DNA from: Rhizopus sp. PT2906
Taxonomy: Eukaryota; Mucoromycota; Mucoromycetes; Mucorales; Rhizopodaceae
Reading direction: 5' to 3'
Assembly: GCA_025529335.1 (NCBI GenBank)
Contig: JAMYHX010000317.1
Span: 1 to 49,872 of the forward strand
Length of the DNA: 49,872 bases
The notes under the pieces were generated by a model. The model was not told the DNA's origin and did not search any database. It saw only the letters and a list, made by a program, of their open reading frames with translations. Shown piece after piece: positions 1 through 11,246 of this stretch. Both the position numbers and the translations under genes were made by a program. Positions within the stretch are counted from its first letter, which is position 1, and each line of letters begins with the position of its first letter.

Positions 1-3
1 AAG

Positions 4-77
4 TGGTCACTACGAGGGTCGAACTCGCGACCTTGGCGTTATTAGCACCACGCTCTAACCAACTGAGCTAAGCGACC
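4..77 (-). tRNA. tRNA-Ile (anticodon AAT)
   Basis: Read on the reverse strand this is a 74-nt cloverleaf without an intron. The acceptor strands GGTCGCT and AGTGACC pair with one G-U wobble and are followed by discriminator A. The A box lies in TAGCTCAGTTGG, the anticodon loop reads CTAATAA with anticodon AAT, and the T arm contains GTTCGACCC. An AAU anticodon (read as IAU after editing) is the usual eukaryotic isoleucine acceptor. The 3' flank with any Pol III terminator lies outside the window. The 5' half is partly duplicated at 1342-1364. Confidence 0.95.
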
Positions 78-82
78 CTCCT

Positions 83-1341
83 TGTCCGACAAGGACCTGA
101 AATTAATAAGTCCCTATAAGCAATTCCGGCCCGGACCATTCACCGCGGACCGCGTCTGAACCCTGTAACCCTGAAGACCCTCAAGCGCAAGACTCGTTTT
201 GGATCCCGCTCCTTCCCTTTTGGGATGACGCCATTCGTGCCACCAAGGCCTTGGCGCAGTTCTCAAAGCCTTCGCAATTAGAAGCTCGCTTGTAGGTAGT
301 GGCTCCACACCTTCCTTTTAAAGAACACTGCCGAATCATAAAGCATATAAATACTTTCGTGTTTTGTATTAAATAAAAGATAACAATTTATATTCTTATT
401 CTCTAATATACTATTGGTTGGTTCTATCGTTTACGACGACATGATCGCCTCCAGTTTGACGTGTTTGATGAGATAATCATTATAATAACTTGAGTATAAT
501 CTTACAGTAGAGGATATATTCTACTTTACATTCCTGTATCATATCTTATGAGAATAAGAGTACCGACAACAGTATTCACATTGACGACATTAATATAATA
601 GCAGCCATAGATTCTCTCTCGCTATAAAACGCGTACGCGTCTTATTTTAATAATATTCAGCTCTTCTTAATAAAGAGTCTAATTCGCAAGTCATCGACTT
701 AATAGCCTTTTTACAATAACATCAAAGCTGAATACAACATTCTCTCTTGGTCCGTTGGCGTCTTGGTTGGCTCCCTGGTAAACCTGAAGACTGTCCTTGT
801 GGACGTGATCGTCGCTCTCGTCGTCACTTTCTTGAGTGCGATCTGATCCCGTCTTCCCTTTGGTCTGACTTGCTTCGCTGTCCTGAAGGATCTTATCCCA
901 TTGATTTTGCTTTGTCTTCGCTGCCTCTTGGTCACTCAGCTCGCTGTCCTCCATGGTGGTCTTCTCTTCTCCTTATGCTATGGCATATTCAACGTCTCTG
1001 TCGTCCTGATAGGTATTATCCTATTGACTCCTCTCCTGGTACCTCTTGGTATTCTCGTTCATCTGCTCGCTCTGACTGAAACCCTTCTTTGTCTGTCTCC
1101 TGCTGATCCCCCACGGAAGTAAAGCCATCAAAGTCCCTTGCCGTTGGGTTGTGACAGTAGGTCAGCTAAGTTGTGGAAGTAGACAGCAACGCTCACCTCT
1201 GCAGCTATCATTTTTTTGGAGTTTTTATGTATCTCATGCTCCTTTTTTTGTATTTTATCTCCTTTTTTGTACTGGAAGATGCAACAATGATTTCTTAATC
1301 GCCTGCAAATATCTTCATTATTTAAATAAAAACAAAATCTT
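83..1341 (+). mobile_element. 3' remnant of a non-LTR (LINE-type) retrotransposon next to the tRNA
   Basis: An open frame at 747-1079 encodes the C-terminal end of a LINE polyprotein. It has the cysteine-histidine knuckle that follows the reverse transcriptase (EDCPCG, then about ten residues later RRHFLEC), followed by the Trp-rich tail PPWWSSLL..LWHI that I associate with mucoralean LINE elements. The catalytic reverse-transcriptase part is absent: upstream of 730 all frames are broken. The element ends in an A-rich stretch (1322-1341) directly before a partial copy of the tRNA-Ile 5' half, as expected for a 3' tail followed by a target-site duplication. The stretch 84-730 has no recognisable coding. 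It includes a 64-codon reverse-strand open frame (114-308) that I do not interpret. Confidence 0.6.
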
Positions 1342-1364
1342 TAACCTGAGCTAAGCGACCTCCT
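1342..1364 (-). repeat. Partial tRNA-Ile 5' half, probable target-site duplication
   Basis: The sequence matches positions 56-82 (tRNA acceptor strand and D arm plus a few flanking bases) except for two short deletions, one of two bases and one of one base. It stops inside the D loop, so it cannot form a tRNA. It lies right after the A-rich end of the LINE remnant. Confidence 0.6.
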
Positions 1365-1808
1365 CGTTTTTGGGAGATGTTAATTTTTAATTGTAGTATT
1401 CCTAAAAATCACGTAGCCCTCAAGTGACCGTGGAGATACGTTCTTCCTTGCCTTGGTGGTAACTGATTGGTGAAATTGGCTGTACAGCAAGAAGTTAAAG
1501 AAGTACATTCACTCGACATATATTTTAGATTTAATACAAAATTATAATCACTGCTGGAGATTGCTCAATAGAAAACACAAATGTCTAATGCATCTTGAAT
1601 TTTCGTTATTAAAGAATTATCAAATTTTTCCTTTTCTTTTCATTACAGTTTTATGGGAAAATTCAAAAGAATAAAAGTTCGACTATAGCTCAGTAATGTG
1701 TTCTTGATTGTATTTGCGGGGATATAATTTTGCTTTTACACAAAAAATAGCGTAGCAGTATAGCTTTTTTTTTTTTCTTCTTGAAAAGCTGTTAGATTTG
1801 TATATAAA
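1365..1808. other. Intergenic, upstream of the XPD gene
   Basis: No coding frame or RNA gene seen. AT-rich, with a T-rich tract at about 1765-1780 and a TATATAAAA motif at 1800-1808 immediately before the predicted XPD start codon. Confidence 0.4.
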
Positions 1809-4624
1809 ATGATGTAAATAATAATGGTTGCTTCATTACTCTCTTTGTTGAAATTAAACTATACTTAGCTTTAACATTGATGACCTTATTGTACACTTTC
1901 CTTACGATAAAATATACCCGGAACAATATCAGTACATGTGTGATCTAAAAAGATCACTTGATGCAGAGGTAGAATAAATTCGATTTTAAAAATGACTATT
2001 GTAAGGACTAATAAAGTCCTCTTTAGGGACATTGTGTTCTTGAAATGCCTTCTGGAACTGGAAAAACAGTTTCTTTATTATCTCTTATTGTTGCATATCA
2101 AATGGTAAAAACAAAAAAGAGGTTTATCTGACTTGTTATTGATTTTGTATGCATCCAGCAATATCCTGAAAAGCATAGAAAATTAGTTTATTGCTCGCGT
2201 ACAGTACCAGAAATCGATAAAGCATTAGGAGAGTTGAAGCGTTTGATGAAGTATCGAAGAAATCAAGGACTTCAAGAAGACTTTTTCGGTATTGGACTTA
2301 CATCGCGTAAAAATCTGTGTTTGAACCCAATCGTGTCAAAGGAAAGAAAGGGCAAGTCAGTAGATTCCAAATGCAGAAATTTAACAGCTAGTTGGGTTCG
2401 TTCAAAGGTGATAAAAAAGAAGAATGCTGAAGAACAGCAACAAACAGATGACCCAATGGATGTAGATCAACCTGTGCCACTATGCGATTTTTATGAGGTA
2501 ATTGTACATTTAGATAGAAAACAGCATCAAAAGATTGATGTGTTTTACGATAATAGCAATTAGAGGCAGCTAATTCTCCAAATCCTATACCAAATGGCAT
2601 TTATACGTTAGAAGACCTCAAAGATTATGGCAGACAAATGACATACTGCCCTTATTATCTTGTGAGAAGAGCAGTAAGTTTCAGAAAAAATGTCATAGCT
2701 TATGTATTTCTGACGGGCTGCACTCTCTCTTAATGATAACAGATACCGTTCGCTAACGTTATCATTTACTCGTATCACTACATGCTCGATCCAAAAGTAG
2801 CCGAGCTTGTATCCAGAGAATTATCAAAAGATTGTATCGTCGTGTTTGATGAAGCACACAACATTGACAATGTCTGTATTGAATCTCTCAGTATTGATCT
2901 GACGCGTCCCATGCTAGATGCAAGCGCTAGGAGCATAGGCATACTGTCAGAAAAAATCGAAGAGTATGTAGACCATACATATGTAATTAAAGCTGCAAAA
3001 TAACTAAAATTATCTATAGAATCAAAAAAACTGATGCTCAACGATTAAAAAACGAATATACCAAGCTTGTCGAAGGATTACGGGATGCTAGTACAGCAAG
3101 AGACGAGGATACATTCATGGCAAGTCCCGTTTTACCAGATGATTTATTAAAAGAAGCAGTTCCTGGTAATATTAGACGAGCAGAGCATTTTGTAGCATTT
3201 TTAAGGCGATTTATTGAATATTTGAAGGTAAAAGAAATAACTGCTAATTTGCCTAAAGACTAAAAAAAAACATATCTTCTTTTAAAAGACACGTCTTCGT
3301 GTGATGCACGTTGTAGCAGAAACACCTGCATCATTTTTACAGCATTTAAAGGATGTGACATATATTGAAAGAAAGCCATTACGATTCTGTGCTGAGCGAT
3401 TGTCAAGTCTAGTAAGAACACTTGAGCTTACAGATTTAGAACATTTTTCTAGTCTTCAAAAGGTCGCTGGCTTTGCTACTCTAGTATCAACTTACGACAA
3501 AGGCTTTTTACTCATTCTAGAGCCATTTGAAACTGAGACGGCAACTATACCTAACCCAGTACTCCATTTCACGTAGGCAAAAGATAGACTGAAAACACCA
3601 ACTGTGACTGACTATTTTAACTATAGATGCTTGGACGCGTCTATTGCTATCAAACCAGTCTTTGATAGATTCCGTACGGTGGTCATCACCTCTGGTACTT
3701 TATCTCCCTTAGATATGTATCCTAAAATGCTTAAGTTTGAAGCTGTTGTTCAAGAAAGTTATGCAATGACATTGACTAGAAACTGTTTTCTTCCTATGGT
3801 CATTACTCGAGGTTCTGACCAAGTCGCAGTGAGTTCCAAGTTTGAAGTTCGAAATGATCCAGCTGTTGTTCGTAATTTTGGTCAAATCATGGTAGAATTT
3901 GCCAAGATTGTACCTGATGGTGTTGTCTGCTTCTTTCCAAGCTATCTTTACATGGAGTCGATTGTATCTATGTGGAACGATATGGGTATATTGAATGAAG
4001 CTTGGAAGTATAAACTCATCTTTGTGGAAACACCTGATGCAGCCGAAACAAGTCTAGCGCTTGCCAATTATCGAAAGGCATGCGACAATGGTCGTGGTGC
4101 TATCTTACTATCTGTTGCTCGTGGTAAAGTGTCAGAAGGTATTGATTTTGATCACAACTATGGCAGAGCTGTCATCATGTTTGGTATACCTTATCAGTAT
4201 ACAGAATCACGTATTTTGAAAGCTAGATTGGAGTATTTACGTGATAATCTGTATATTCGGGAGAACGACTTTTTGACATTTGATGCAATGCGACATGCAG
4301 CTCAATGTGTTGGAAGAGTTTTAAGAGGTAAAACGGATTATGGACTGATGGTGTTTGCAGATAAGGCAAGTGATTAAAAAAAGACAAGAAACTGTTTGCT
4401 AATACTTTAAACAGAGATTTGCAAGAGCTGATAAAAGGGCCAAACTACCAAAGTGGATTAATCAATATGTAACAGATGCATCTACCAATTTGTCAACGGA
4501 TATGGCGGTGGTTGTTGCAAAGAAGTTCTTGAGAACAATGGCGCAACCTTATGAATCAAGCCAAACAGGAGTTTCCTTGTGGACAGTTAAGGATATAGAA
4601 CGACACAAGAGTAAGCAAACGTAA
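1809..4624 (+). CDS. RAD3: XPD/Rad3 5'-3' DNA helicase of TFIIH
   Basis: Ten exons give 763 residues, against 760-778 for human XPD and yeast Rad3: 1809-1813, 1869-1968, 2027-2104, 2159-2497, 2566-2673, 2743-2963, 3020-3227, 3289-3572, 3627-4365, 4415-4624. The product is the ATP-dependent helicase subunit of TFIIH, used in nucleotide excision repair and transcription initiation. Visible motifs: Walker A MPSGTGKT (Lys48), the four Fe-S cysteines C115, C133, C170 and C202, the DEAH box VVFDEAHN (about 244-250), RKPLRFCAERL of the arch region, ITSGTLSP, SVARGKVSEGIDF and motif VI QCVGRVLRGKTDYG. The first exon carries only five coding bases (ATGAT). The last intron (4366-4414) starts with GC (AAG/GCAAGT) and ends in CAG; no GT donor restores the conserved DKRFAR reading. 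All key residues are present, so the gene is probably functional. Confidence 0.95.
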
Positions 4625-5510
4625 ACTAGTTTATTAAAATAAAAATGTATAAAAAGAATGGATAGTAGAAGGAACAAATAAATGTTTGTGAATGCTCTCT
4701 TAATGTTACTATACTTGCTGTCTGATGCTAAGGAATATCTAGCAGTTCTATAAAATTCATTTTACTTAGGAGATAATACAGCAAATGATAAACAACTTGT
4801 TCAATTGTATGAATAGAGAGAGAGAGAGAGCAAGGCGTTGCTGACTTGACTGTATTGTGTAATTATGGCTCAAAACAAAGATAAAATAAGTACTCTTTAA
4901 GACTAATCTTTATTTGATTGACTAACAGTTCCTGTATTCATAAAGAAAAGCCTTTAATTCGTCTCTGACATTGATCTTACTGTTCATTTCACAATCTGGA
5001 TTATGATACTGTTTTTACCATAAGGATGAAGTATAATTCTTTAGGACTATTGTGTCTGTCCATGATATATAATATATTAACTATATTAGTGAGTAACGTT
5101 GCATTTGATAACGTAAGATCGAGTCAGCGTAATAGAGATAACTGAGGTCTACCTTCAAGACACCAGCGGATAGTTAACTGACATTGATTCTCATTGGCTA
5201 GTAGCAGTGATTTTCATTATCCAATGACATTTGACCATGTAGTGTATATATTATGAAAGATTAGAACTATAGTTCCTATGGCGACAGAATGATTCATTAT
5301 GAGATGATTCTTTCAAGAAAAGGCGCAGTAAGTCTGTTTTCGTGATCCGATGTACCTTTTTTTTTTGTGTAAAAGGTCAACCTGACTCACGGCTAAGCCA
5401 CTACCATAGTATGTCATTTTGAGTTTCGGGAGAACAAAAGGATTTTTAATTTTTTGTTATATATGCGTATTACCTGTTTTACGCTCCACTCTTTTTCTCG
5501 TTCCATCAGA
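4625..5510. other. Intergenic between XPD and CysRS
   Basis: No coding frame recognised. There is a (GA)n tract at 4815-4830. Around 5160-5225 lies a stretch whose reverse complement resembles part of the dispersed repeat at 25077 and 39701 (shared core around CCAATGAGAATC), possibly a diverged inverted copy. Confidence 0.35.
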
Positions 5511-8109
5511 ATGACATCAAGACAACAGCCTCCTTGGATACAGCCTAAAGTAAAAACTGTGCCTGTTCTTAAATTTCAGAATTCCCTCACCAAAACCAAA
5601 GTATATATTCACCTCGACTTTGTTGTTATAAAAAGCTTATTTTTTTTTTATTTAGACAGAATTCATTCCTCAATCAGGTCGTCGAGTGACATGGTACAAT
5701 TGTGGACCTACTGTCTATGATGCCTCTCATATGGGACATGCACGTACTTACTTGACTGTGGATATCATTCGACGTGTTCTTCAAGACTACTTTAGATACG
5801 ACGTTCTCTTTGTACAGAATATTACAGATATCGATGACAAAATTATCTTAAGAGCTCGTCAACAGTATCTTTTCAATAACCTCAAAAAGGAGACACAGAC
5901 ATTGGATGAAGCTATTGTTCAACAAACAGAGGCGGCCTGGAATGAATTTGCCAAAACCAAGCTGAAGAAGTTGGATGAGACAATAAAGCAGTTGGCTATT
6001 ACAAACTGGCCAGAATTTGTAAATAAGATGACACCTGAGGAAATCACAAAGGCTGTTGCTGTAGATGAAAAATTCAGAATGATCTATAGTGCATTGGTAA
6101 TGATAACAATAGAAGAAAGAGTAATAAGAGCTTGACAATCCTCCCCTCTTAGTCTACATCCTACAATGCTATTCAAAAAGCAAAAGAAGAATTATCCAAA
6201 GGCATTAAAACAAAAGAGGCAGCAGAACAACTCTTGGATGCATCACAAGATATATTGTCTGCATGGTTAGACGTTAGAGTAAGGAAGAGAAAGAGGAAGA
6301 ATAAGAAAGAGAGATTGACGCATCTGTTTATAGAAAGGCTCAGAAGTCAACGACCCCAAGGTATTCCGCGATTTACCCGCTTACTGGGAAGATCAATTCT
6401 TTAAAGATATGGAAGCTCTGAATGTACGCGCACCTGATATTCAAACACGTGTGAGCGAATATGTTCCAGAGATTATCGAGTATATCCAAAAGATTATCGA
6501 CAACGGATACGCTTATGTTGCCGACGGCTCTGTTTACTTTGACACCGCACGATATGATGGACACAATGGCCATCATTATGCCAAACTTGAACCATGGTCC
6601 AAGGGTGATACCGCTTTGATAGAAGATGGTGAAGGCAGTTTAGGTAGCAAGCTTCAAGGCAAGAAGAACCCTAGTGATTTTGCCCTTTGGAAGGCATCCA
6701 AGCCTGGAGAACCTGTCTGGAATTCACCTTGGTCACAAGGTCGTCCTGGTTGGCACATTGAGTGCTCCGTCATGGCCAGTGCTGTTCTTGGCCAAAACAT
6801 GGATATTCACAGTGGCGGTATTGACTTGGCCTTTCCTCACCACGACAACGAGTTGGCTCAATCCGAAGCTTATTATAACTGCCAACAATGGGTCAACTAC
6901 TTCTTACATGCCGGTCATCTCCATGTAGAAGGTCAAAAGATGAGTAAGAGCTTAAAGAATTTTATCACGATCCAAGAAGCTCTCAAGACATACTCAGCAC
7001 GTCAGCTTCGTTTGTTTTTCCTCAAGCATCAATGGGATGCCAAAATGGACTTTAAGAAGACAAGCATGGACGAAACGATCCAGGTTGAGCAGACGATTAA
7101 GAACTTTTTCGACAATGTTAAAGCACTCATTCACAAAGTCAAGGTGGACGGATCCCGCGGTGCAAATGAGTTACCTGATGGCGCTATCACTCACCGATTT
7201 AGAGATGCTGAAAAGGAGCTTCTTCAGACTCTCTCGGACAAACAGGAGGCTGTACATGCCGCACTTTGTGATTCTATCAATACCCCTGTGGCCATGGATG
7301 AAATTATGGACATGATTAATCAGACAAATAAGTACATGTCTGGCGGTGCCAAGGCTGTCAATACACATTTGCTCAGCAAGATTGCTAGATGGATTACATC
7401 CATGTTTAAGGTCTTTGGTGTTGTGGATCAAGGTGTTGATATCGGATTAGGCGCCGTTTCTGGCACTACAAACCAGAACGTAAGTTTTTTTTTTAAAAAA
7501 AAAAGACAAAAAATCATGCAATTACATATCTGATATCTGATATCTAGGCCGAAGAATTATTGATGCCTTACCTGCATGCCCTTTCCACTTTTAGAGATCA
7601 AGTCCGTCAAGGGGCTCGTCAGAAGGTTGAGCATACCGAGTTCTTGAAATTGTGTGATTCACTTCGTGATAACCAATTGGTGGATCTTGGTGTTTCTTTG
7701 GACGATAAGGAAGGTAGAGAAAAGATGATATCTTGATCAGATAGATTACGGTTACTTACTGTTTTCGGTAGACGGTACCGCGCTGGTAAAACTTGTTTCT
7801 CGTGAAGAACTCATAAAGCAGCGTGAAAGAAAATTGGCAATTGCCGCTGAAAAGGAAGCCAAGAAGGCTGCTGCTGCTGCTGAACGTGAACGTAAACGTT
7901 TAGAACGATTAGAAAAGGGCAAAGTGGCTCCTCAGGACATGTTTAAGCAGTCTGATGAATTTTCACAGTTTGATGAACAAGGTATTCCTACACATACCAA
8001 AGATGGTCAAGAAGTGGCCAAGAGCCGAAGAAAGAAGTTAGTCAAGGAGTATGAAATGCAAAAGAAGCTCCATGAGGAATATTTAAGAGAAACTAGTAAT
8101 AAATCTTAA
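5511..8109 (+). CDS. CARS: Cysteinyl-tRNA synthetase, cytosolic type
   Basis: Six exons (5511-5600, 5656-6096, 6153-6278, 6334-7479, 7548-7713, 7772-8109) encode 768 residues, the long eukaryotic form. It attaches cysteine to tRNA-Cys. Class I signatures are present: HMGH at 55-58 (the HIGH motif) and KMSKS at 421-425. The zinc and cysteine-binding positions appear as YNCGPT (Cys46), GWHIECS and FPHHDNE. The charged, Ala/Lys-rich C-terminal extension (KKAAAAAERERKRLERLEKG, then GIPTHTKDG) is typical of eukaryotic enzymes. An ATG 19 codons upstream is in frame, but the residues from Met at 5511 match the family N-terminus leading to NSLT. The 6278/6279 donor (AGA/GTAAGG) was preferred over an earlier weak GT because it keeps the conserved spacing WLD...GSEV. 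Confidence 0.95.
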
Positions 8110-8258
8110 GTTCATACTTTTTTTTTATTTTATAATGTAAGGGTGATGATAATATGTGATATATACAATGTGTAGCTTTTGGTGGATGTATGAAGAAAAG
8201 GATAATAGTACTAGAATAGTAGTATTGGGTAGTGGTTGCAGTATAGAAATCAAAGATT

Positions 8259-9362
8259 TTAGAAATCAGCATCTAAGGTAAAAGTCTTTTCAGCAGGCTG
8301 CTTGTTCATGACACCAGCACGTTGATAATCAGAGACACGCTTTTCAAAGAAGTTGGTCTTGCCTTGAAGAGAGATCATGTCCATAAAGTCAAATGGATTG
8401 GTAGCCATGTAAATCTTGTCGAATCCAAGAGCAACCATGAGACGATCAGCAACGAATTCGATGTACTGACACATCAAGGCAGAGTTCATGCCGATGAGAG
8501 CGACGGGAAGAGCATCCGTCAAAAATTCTTGTTCAATGCTGACAGCTTCCAAGATGATATCCTTGACGCGTTCTTGGCTAGGACGCTTACGAAGATGGGT
8601 AAATAAAAGACAAGCAAAGTCAGTATGAAGACCTTCATCACGACAGATCAATTCATTGCTGAATGTCAAACCGGGCATCAGACCACGTTTTTTGAGCCAA
8701 AAGATGGAAGCAAAGGAACCAGAGAAGAAGATACCTTCGACAGCAGCAAAGGCAACAAGACGTTCAGCAAAAGAACCGTTAGAGGAAATCCATTTGAAGG
8801 CCCAATCAGCCTTTCTCTTGATACAAGGGATAGTGTCAATAGCAGAAAAGAGCATTTCTTTCTCTTGGTTGTCTTTGATATAAGTGTCAATCAAAAGACT
8901 GTAAGTTTCTGCGTGAATATTTTCAATCATGATTTGAAAGCCATAGAAACATTTAGCTTCAGGAATCTTGACTTCATCACAAAAGTTTTGAACCAAGTTT
9001 TCATTAACAATGCCATCTGAACCAGCAAAGAAGGCCAAAACGCGAGAGATAAAGAAACGTTCGTTTTCGGTCATCTTGTTTTCCCAATCATGAAGGTCCT
9101 TGCTCAAATCGATTTCTTCAGCTGTCCAAAAGGAAGCTTCAGCTTTCTTATAGAATTGCCAGATCTGAATACAATAAGTAAGAAATGGTACACATACTAT
9201 ATATATCTTTGGATGCCTTACCTCGTGGTATTTAATGGGAAACAAACAGAATCGTCTCGTGTTTTCACGAAGAATTTCTTCTTGTTGATCATCAGGATGT
9301 CTTTCGGTCTTCTTGTCTAAAGACAATGCTTGAATCTTTTCTGTAGCAGCTTCAATAGACAT
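8259..9362 (-). CDS. RNR2: Ribonucleoside-diphosphate reductase small subunit (class Ia beta)
   Basis: Two exons on the reverse strand (9362-9222, 9164-8259) give 348 residues. The protein carries the di-iron centre and tyrosyl radical that drive deoxyribonucleotide synthesis with the large subunit. Iron-ligand contexts are visible: EEIDLSKDLHDW, IENIHAETYSLLID and NELICRDEGLHTDF. The C-terminus ends in FTLDADF, the tail that docks into the large subunit. The 57-bp intron (9165-9221) is a multiple of three without a stop, so a naive reading gives 19 extra residues between FPIKYHE and IWQFYKK; its GTAAGG donor and CAG acceptor mark it as an intron. The reading frame stays open 50 codons upstream, but Met at 9362 starts the conserved MSIEAATEK segment. 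MluI-type boxes lie about 100-130 bp upstream. Confidence 0.96.
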   Translation of the reverse strand: MSIEAATEKIQALSLDKKTERHPDDQQEEILRENTRRFCLFPIKYHEVRHPKIYIVCVPFLTYCIQIWQFYKKAEASFWTAEEIDLSKDLHDWENKMTENERFFISRVLAFFAGSDGIVNENLVQNFCDEVKIPEAKCFYGFQIMIENIHAETYSLLIDTYIKDNQEKEMLFSAIDTIPCIKRKADWAFKWISSNGSFAERLVAFAAVEGIFFSGSFASIFWLKKRGLMPGLTFSNELICRDEGLHTDFACLLFTHLRKRPSQERVKDIILEAVSIEQEFLTDALPVALIGMNSALMCQYIEFVADRLMVALGFDKIYMATNPFDFMDMISLQGKTNFFEKRVSDYQRAGVMNKQPAEKTFTLDADF

Positions 9363-9461
9363 GTTTATATAAAAAGAAGAAGGGGAAATATTTGATAAAA
9401 AAAGAAAAAAAAAATTTGGCTGCGTAAATAAAGCATTTAAATACTTTTTCGTGACTGACGA

Positions 9462-9494
9462 ACGCGTTAAAAACTGTAAAATTTTTTTGACGCG
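9462..9494. promoter_or_regulatory. MluI cell-cycle box cluster upstream of RNR2
   Basis: ACGCGT at 9462-9467 is a perfect MCB, and GACGCG at 9489-9494 is a near match. They lie in the 267-bp divergent region between RNR2 and the Sec14-like gene. In fungi such boxes bind MBF-type factors and drive G1/S expression of ribonucleotide reductase genes. Function here is inferred from position and motif. Confidence 0.5.
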
Positions 9495-9629
9495 ATTCTC
9501 TTCAAAGTTCAATCGGCGATACGAACTTTATTTCCCTTCTGCGGTATTCCAAAAGGAGAGAAGGAGTTCTTTTTTCTTTTTCTCTTTTCTCTTTGTTACT
9601 TGTTTTTCATTTGTAAGAAATTAATAATC

Positions 9630-11043
9630 ATGCAACCATTGACTTCTGCTGAAAAAGAAGCCGTCACTAAGTTAAAGTCCAATTTACCTGATATTTTAAA
9701 GAACGCCCAAGTACCTGAAAACTATGCCTTATGGACAGTTCCTCTCGACAAGGATTCAACGGATGATCGTCTGAATGTTCTTTTAGTCAAGTTTTTGAGG
9801 GCTCGGTAAGAGTATAAACAATAGATTAGGAATCAATTATTCATATTATGCAGTGATATGGATTTAGTCAAAGCTACCAAAATGTTGACAGATACATTGA
9901 TTTGGCGTAAAAGCTTTAAAGCAGATGATCTTTTAGACGAAAGTTTTGATGATTCCCTTTTTTCTACTGTGGGTTACTTGTACAAGACGGATAAGGAAAA
10001 TCGACCCGTGTGCTATAATTTCTATGGAGACATTGATCAAAGCAAAGTGTTTGCTGACCCCGACAAGTAATATCAGATAATATATTGAATTGACTTTTGA
10101 ATGACCTGTTCTATTTAGATTTATTCGCTGGAGAGTTCAGTTGATGGAGAAGTGTGTTCAGCATATTGATTTTGTTCATGTGGATTCGATGATCGTCGTT
10201 CATGATTATAAAGGAGCTTCGATGTTTGGTAGGACGGCCAACGCGAAGGCTGCAACCAAAGAAATTATCAAAATTATGCAAGACAATTATCCCGAGGTTT
10301 TGGTAAGTATAAACAATGTATATGTAGGCGTAGAGTTAATTGTTGTTGTTGTTGTTGTTGTTATGTTAGGCTGTTAAATTCTTTGTTAATGTTCCTTGGT
10401 GGGGAAGGTAAATAATAAACAAAAATATATTTGATAATTGCATATTTAATATATTAGTGTAGTACCATCTTCAAGTTGATCCGCCCCTTGTTATCTGAAG
10501 CAACTGTCAAGAAGTTTGTTGTTTGTTCAAAGTAAGTAAAGACAACTCAATCATCAACATGATAGATTTATTGTTTCTGTTCTTAGTGATGAGCTTTACT
10601 CTTCTTTGACCAAGTTTATTCCTGAAGAAAATTTACCTGAAGTTTATCGTTCTTTAGCACCCAAGAAGGCATCAACAGAAAGAAATGTTAATGAACAAGA
10701 GAAACCAAAGAAGAAGGAAGCTGAGGTAGTTGAAGTCTTGGCTGACTCTCCCGATGCACCTGAACCAGCTATTGCAACTGTTGAAATTGATGAACCTATT
10801 TCGCCTATTACACCTACTGCACCTACCACTGCACCTACTACTACTACTACTACTACCGATGCTACCAGTACTGATACTACACCTACTGCACCTACTACTA
10901 CTGACACTACTACTACCGATACTACTCATACTACCACTGCACCTACTACTACTGACACTACTACTACCACTACTGCCGATACTACCACTACCACTACTGA
11001 CACTACTACTGCCACTACAGATATTACTACTACTACCAACTAA
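9630..11043 (+). CDS. Sec14-like CRAL-TRIO lipid-transfer protein with Thr-rich tail
   Basis: Six exons (9630-9805, 9854-10066, 10119-10302, 10370-10407, 10463-10531, 10587-11043) encode 378 residues. The N-terminal CRAL-TRIO-N segment ends in LLVKFLRARD, followed by the lipid-binding domain with ENRPVCYNFYGDID, VHDYKGASMFGR, DNYPEVLAVKFFVNVPWWG and STIFKLIRPLL. The likely role is phosphatidylinositol or other lipid transfer at Golgi or plasma membrane; the exact ligand cannot be read from the sequence. After about residue 255 the C-terminus is low complexity: an acidic Lys/Glu stretch, then about 80 residues made almost only of Thr, Asp, Pro and Ala, encoded by ACT/ACC triplets (about 10810-11040). 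The third intron contains a (GTT)n tract at about 10340-10363. The gene is divergent to RNR2 and may share its promoter region. Confidence 0.9.
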
Positions 11044-11246
11044 TGTTATTATCACATGTTTTATTGATAACCAGATAAGGGCTTTGATTGGTATATCAAT
11101 CATTTTTTACTAAATAAAGCAATCCTCATCCTTACTCAACCTTCTCTGCTTGACTTTGGCTGTTTTTACCCCTTATTTCTGCTTTAAAGTGATAATGAAA
11201 CGTAAATGTTATTCTCTCTTTCTCTTCCCTTCCTTTCTTTATCTTT

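Noticed and set aside
114..308. 64-codon reverse-strand open frame inside the LINE remnant
   Set aside because: No recognisable domain, and it lies inside transposon-derived sequence; kept only as part of the mobile element.
5454..5510. Upstream in-frame ATG for cysteinyl-tRNA synthetase
   Set aside because: The 19 extra residues are hydrophobic/aromatic and unlike the family N-terminus; the upstream sequence looks like an untranslated leader. A mitochondrial-targeting alternative start cannot be fully excluded.
8322..9020. Forward-strand open frames over RNR2
   Set aside because: Shadows of the well-conserved reverse-strand gene.
10644..11113. Three long overlapping open frames on both strands over the Sec14-like tail
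   Set aside because: Triplet-repeat DNA is open in many frames; only the frame continuous with the CRAL-TRIO domain is real.
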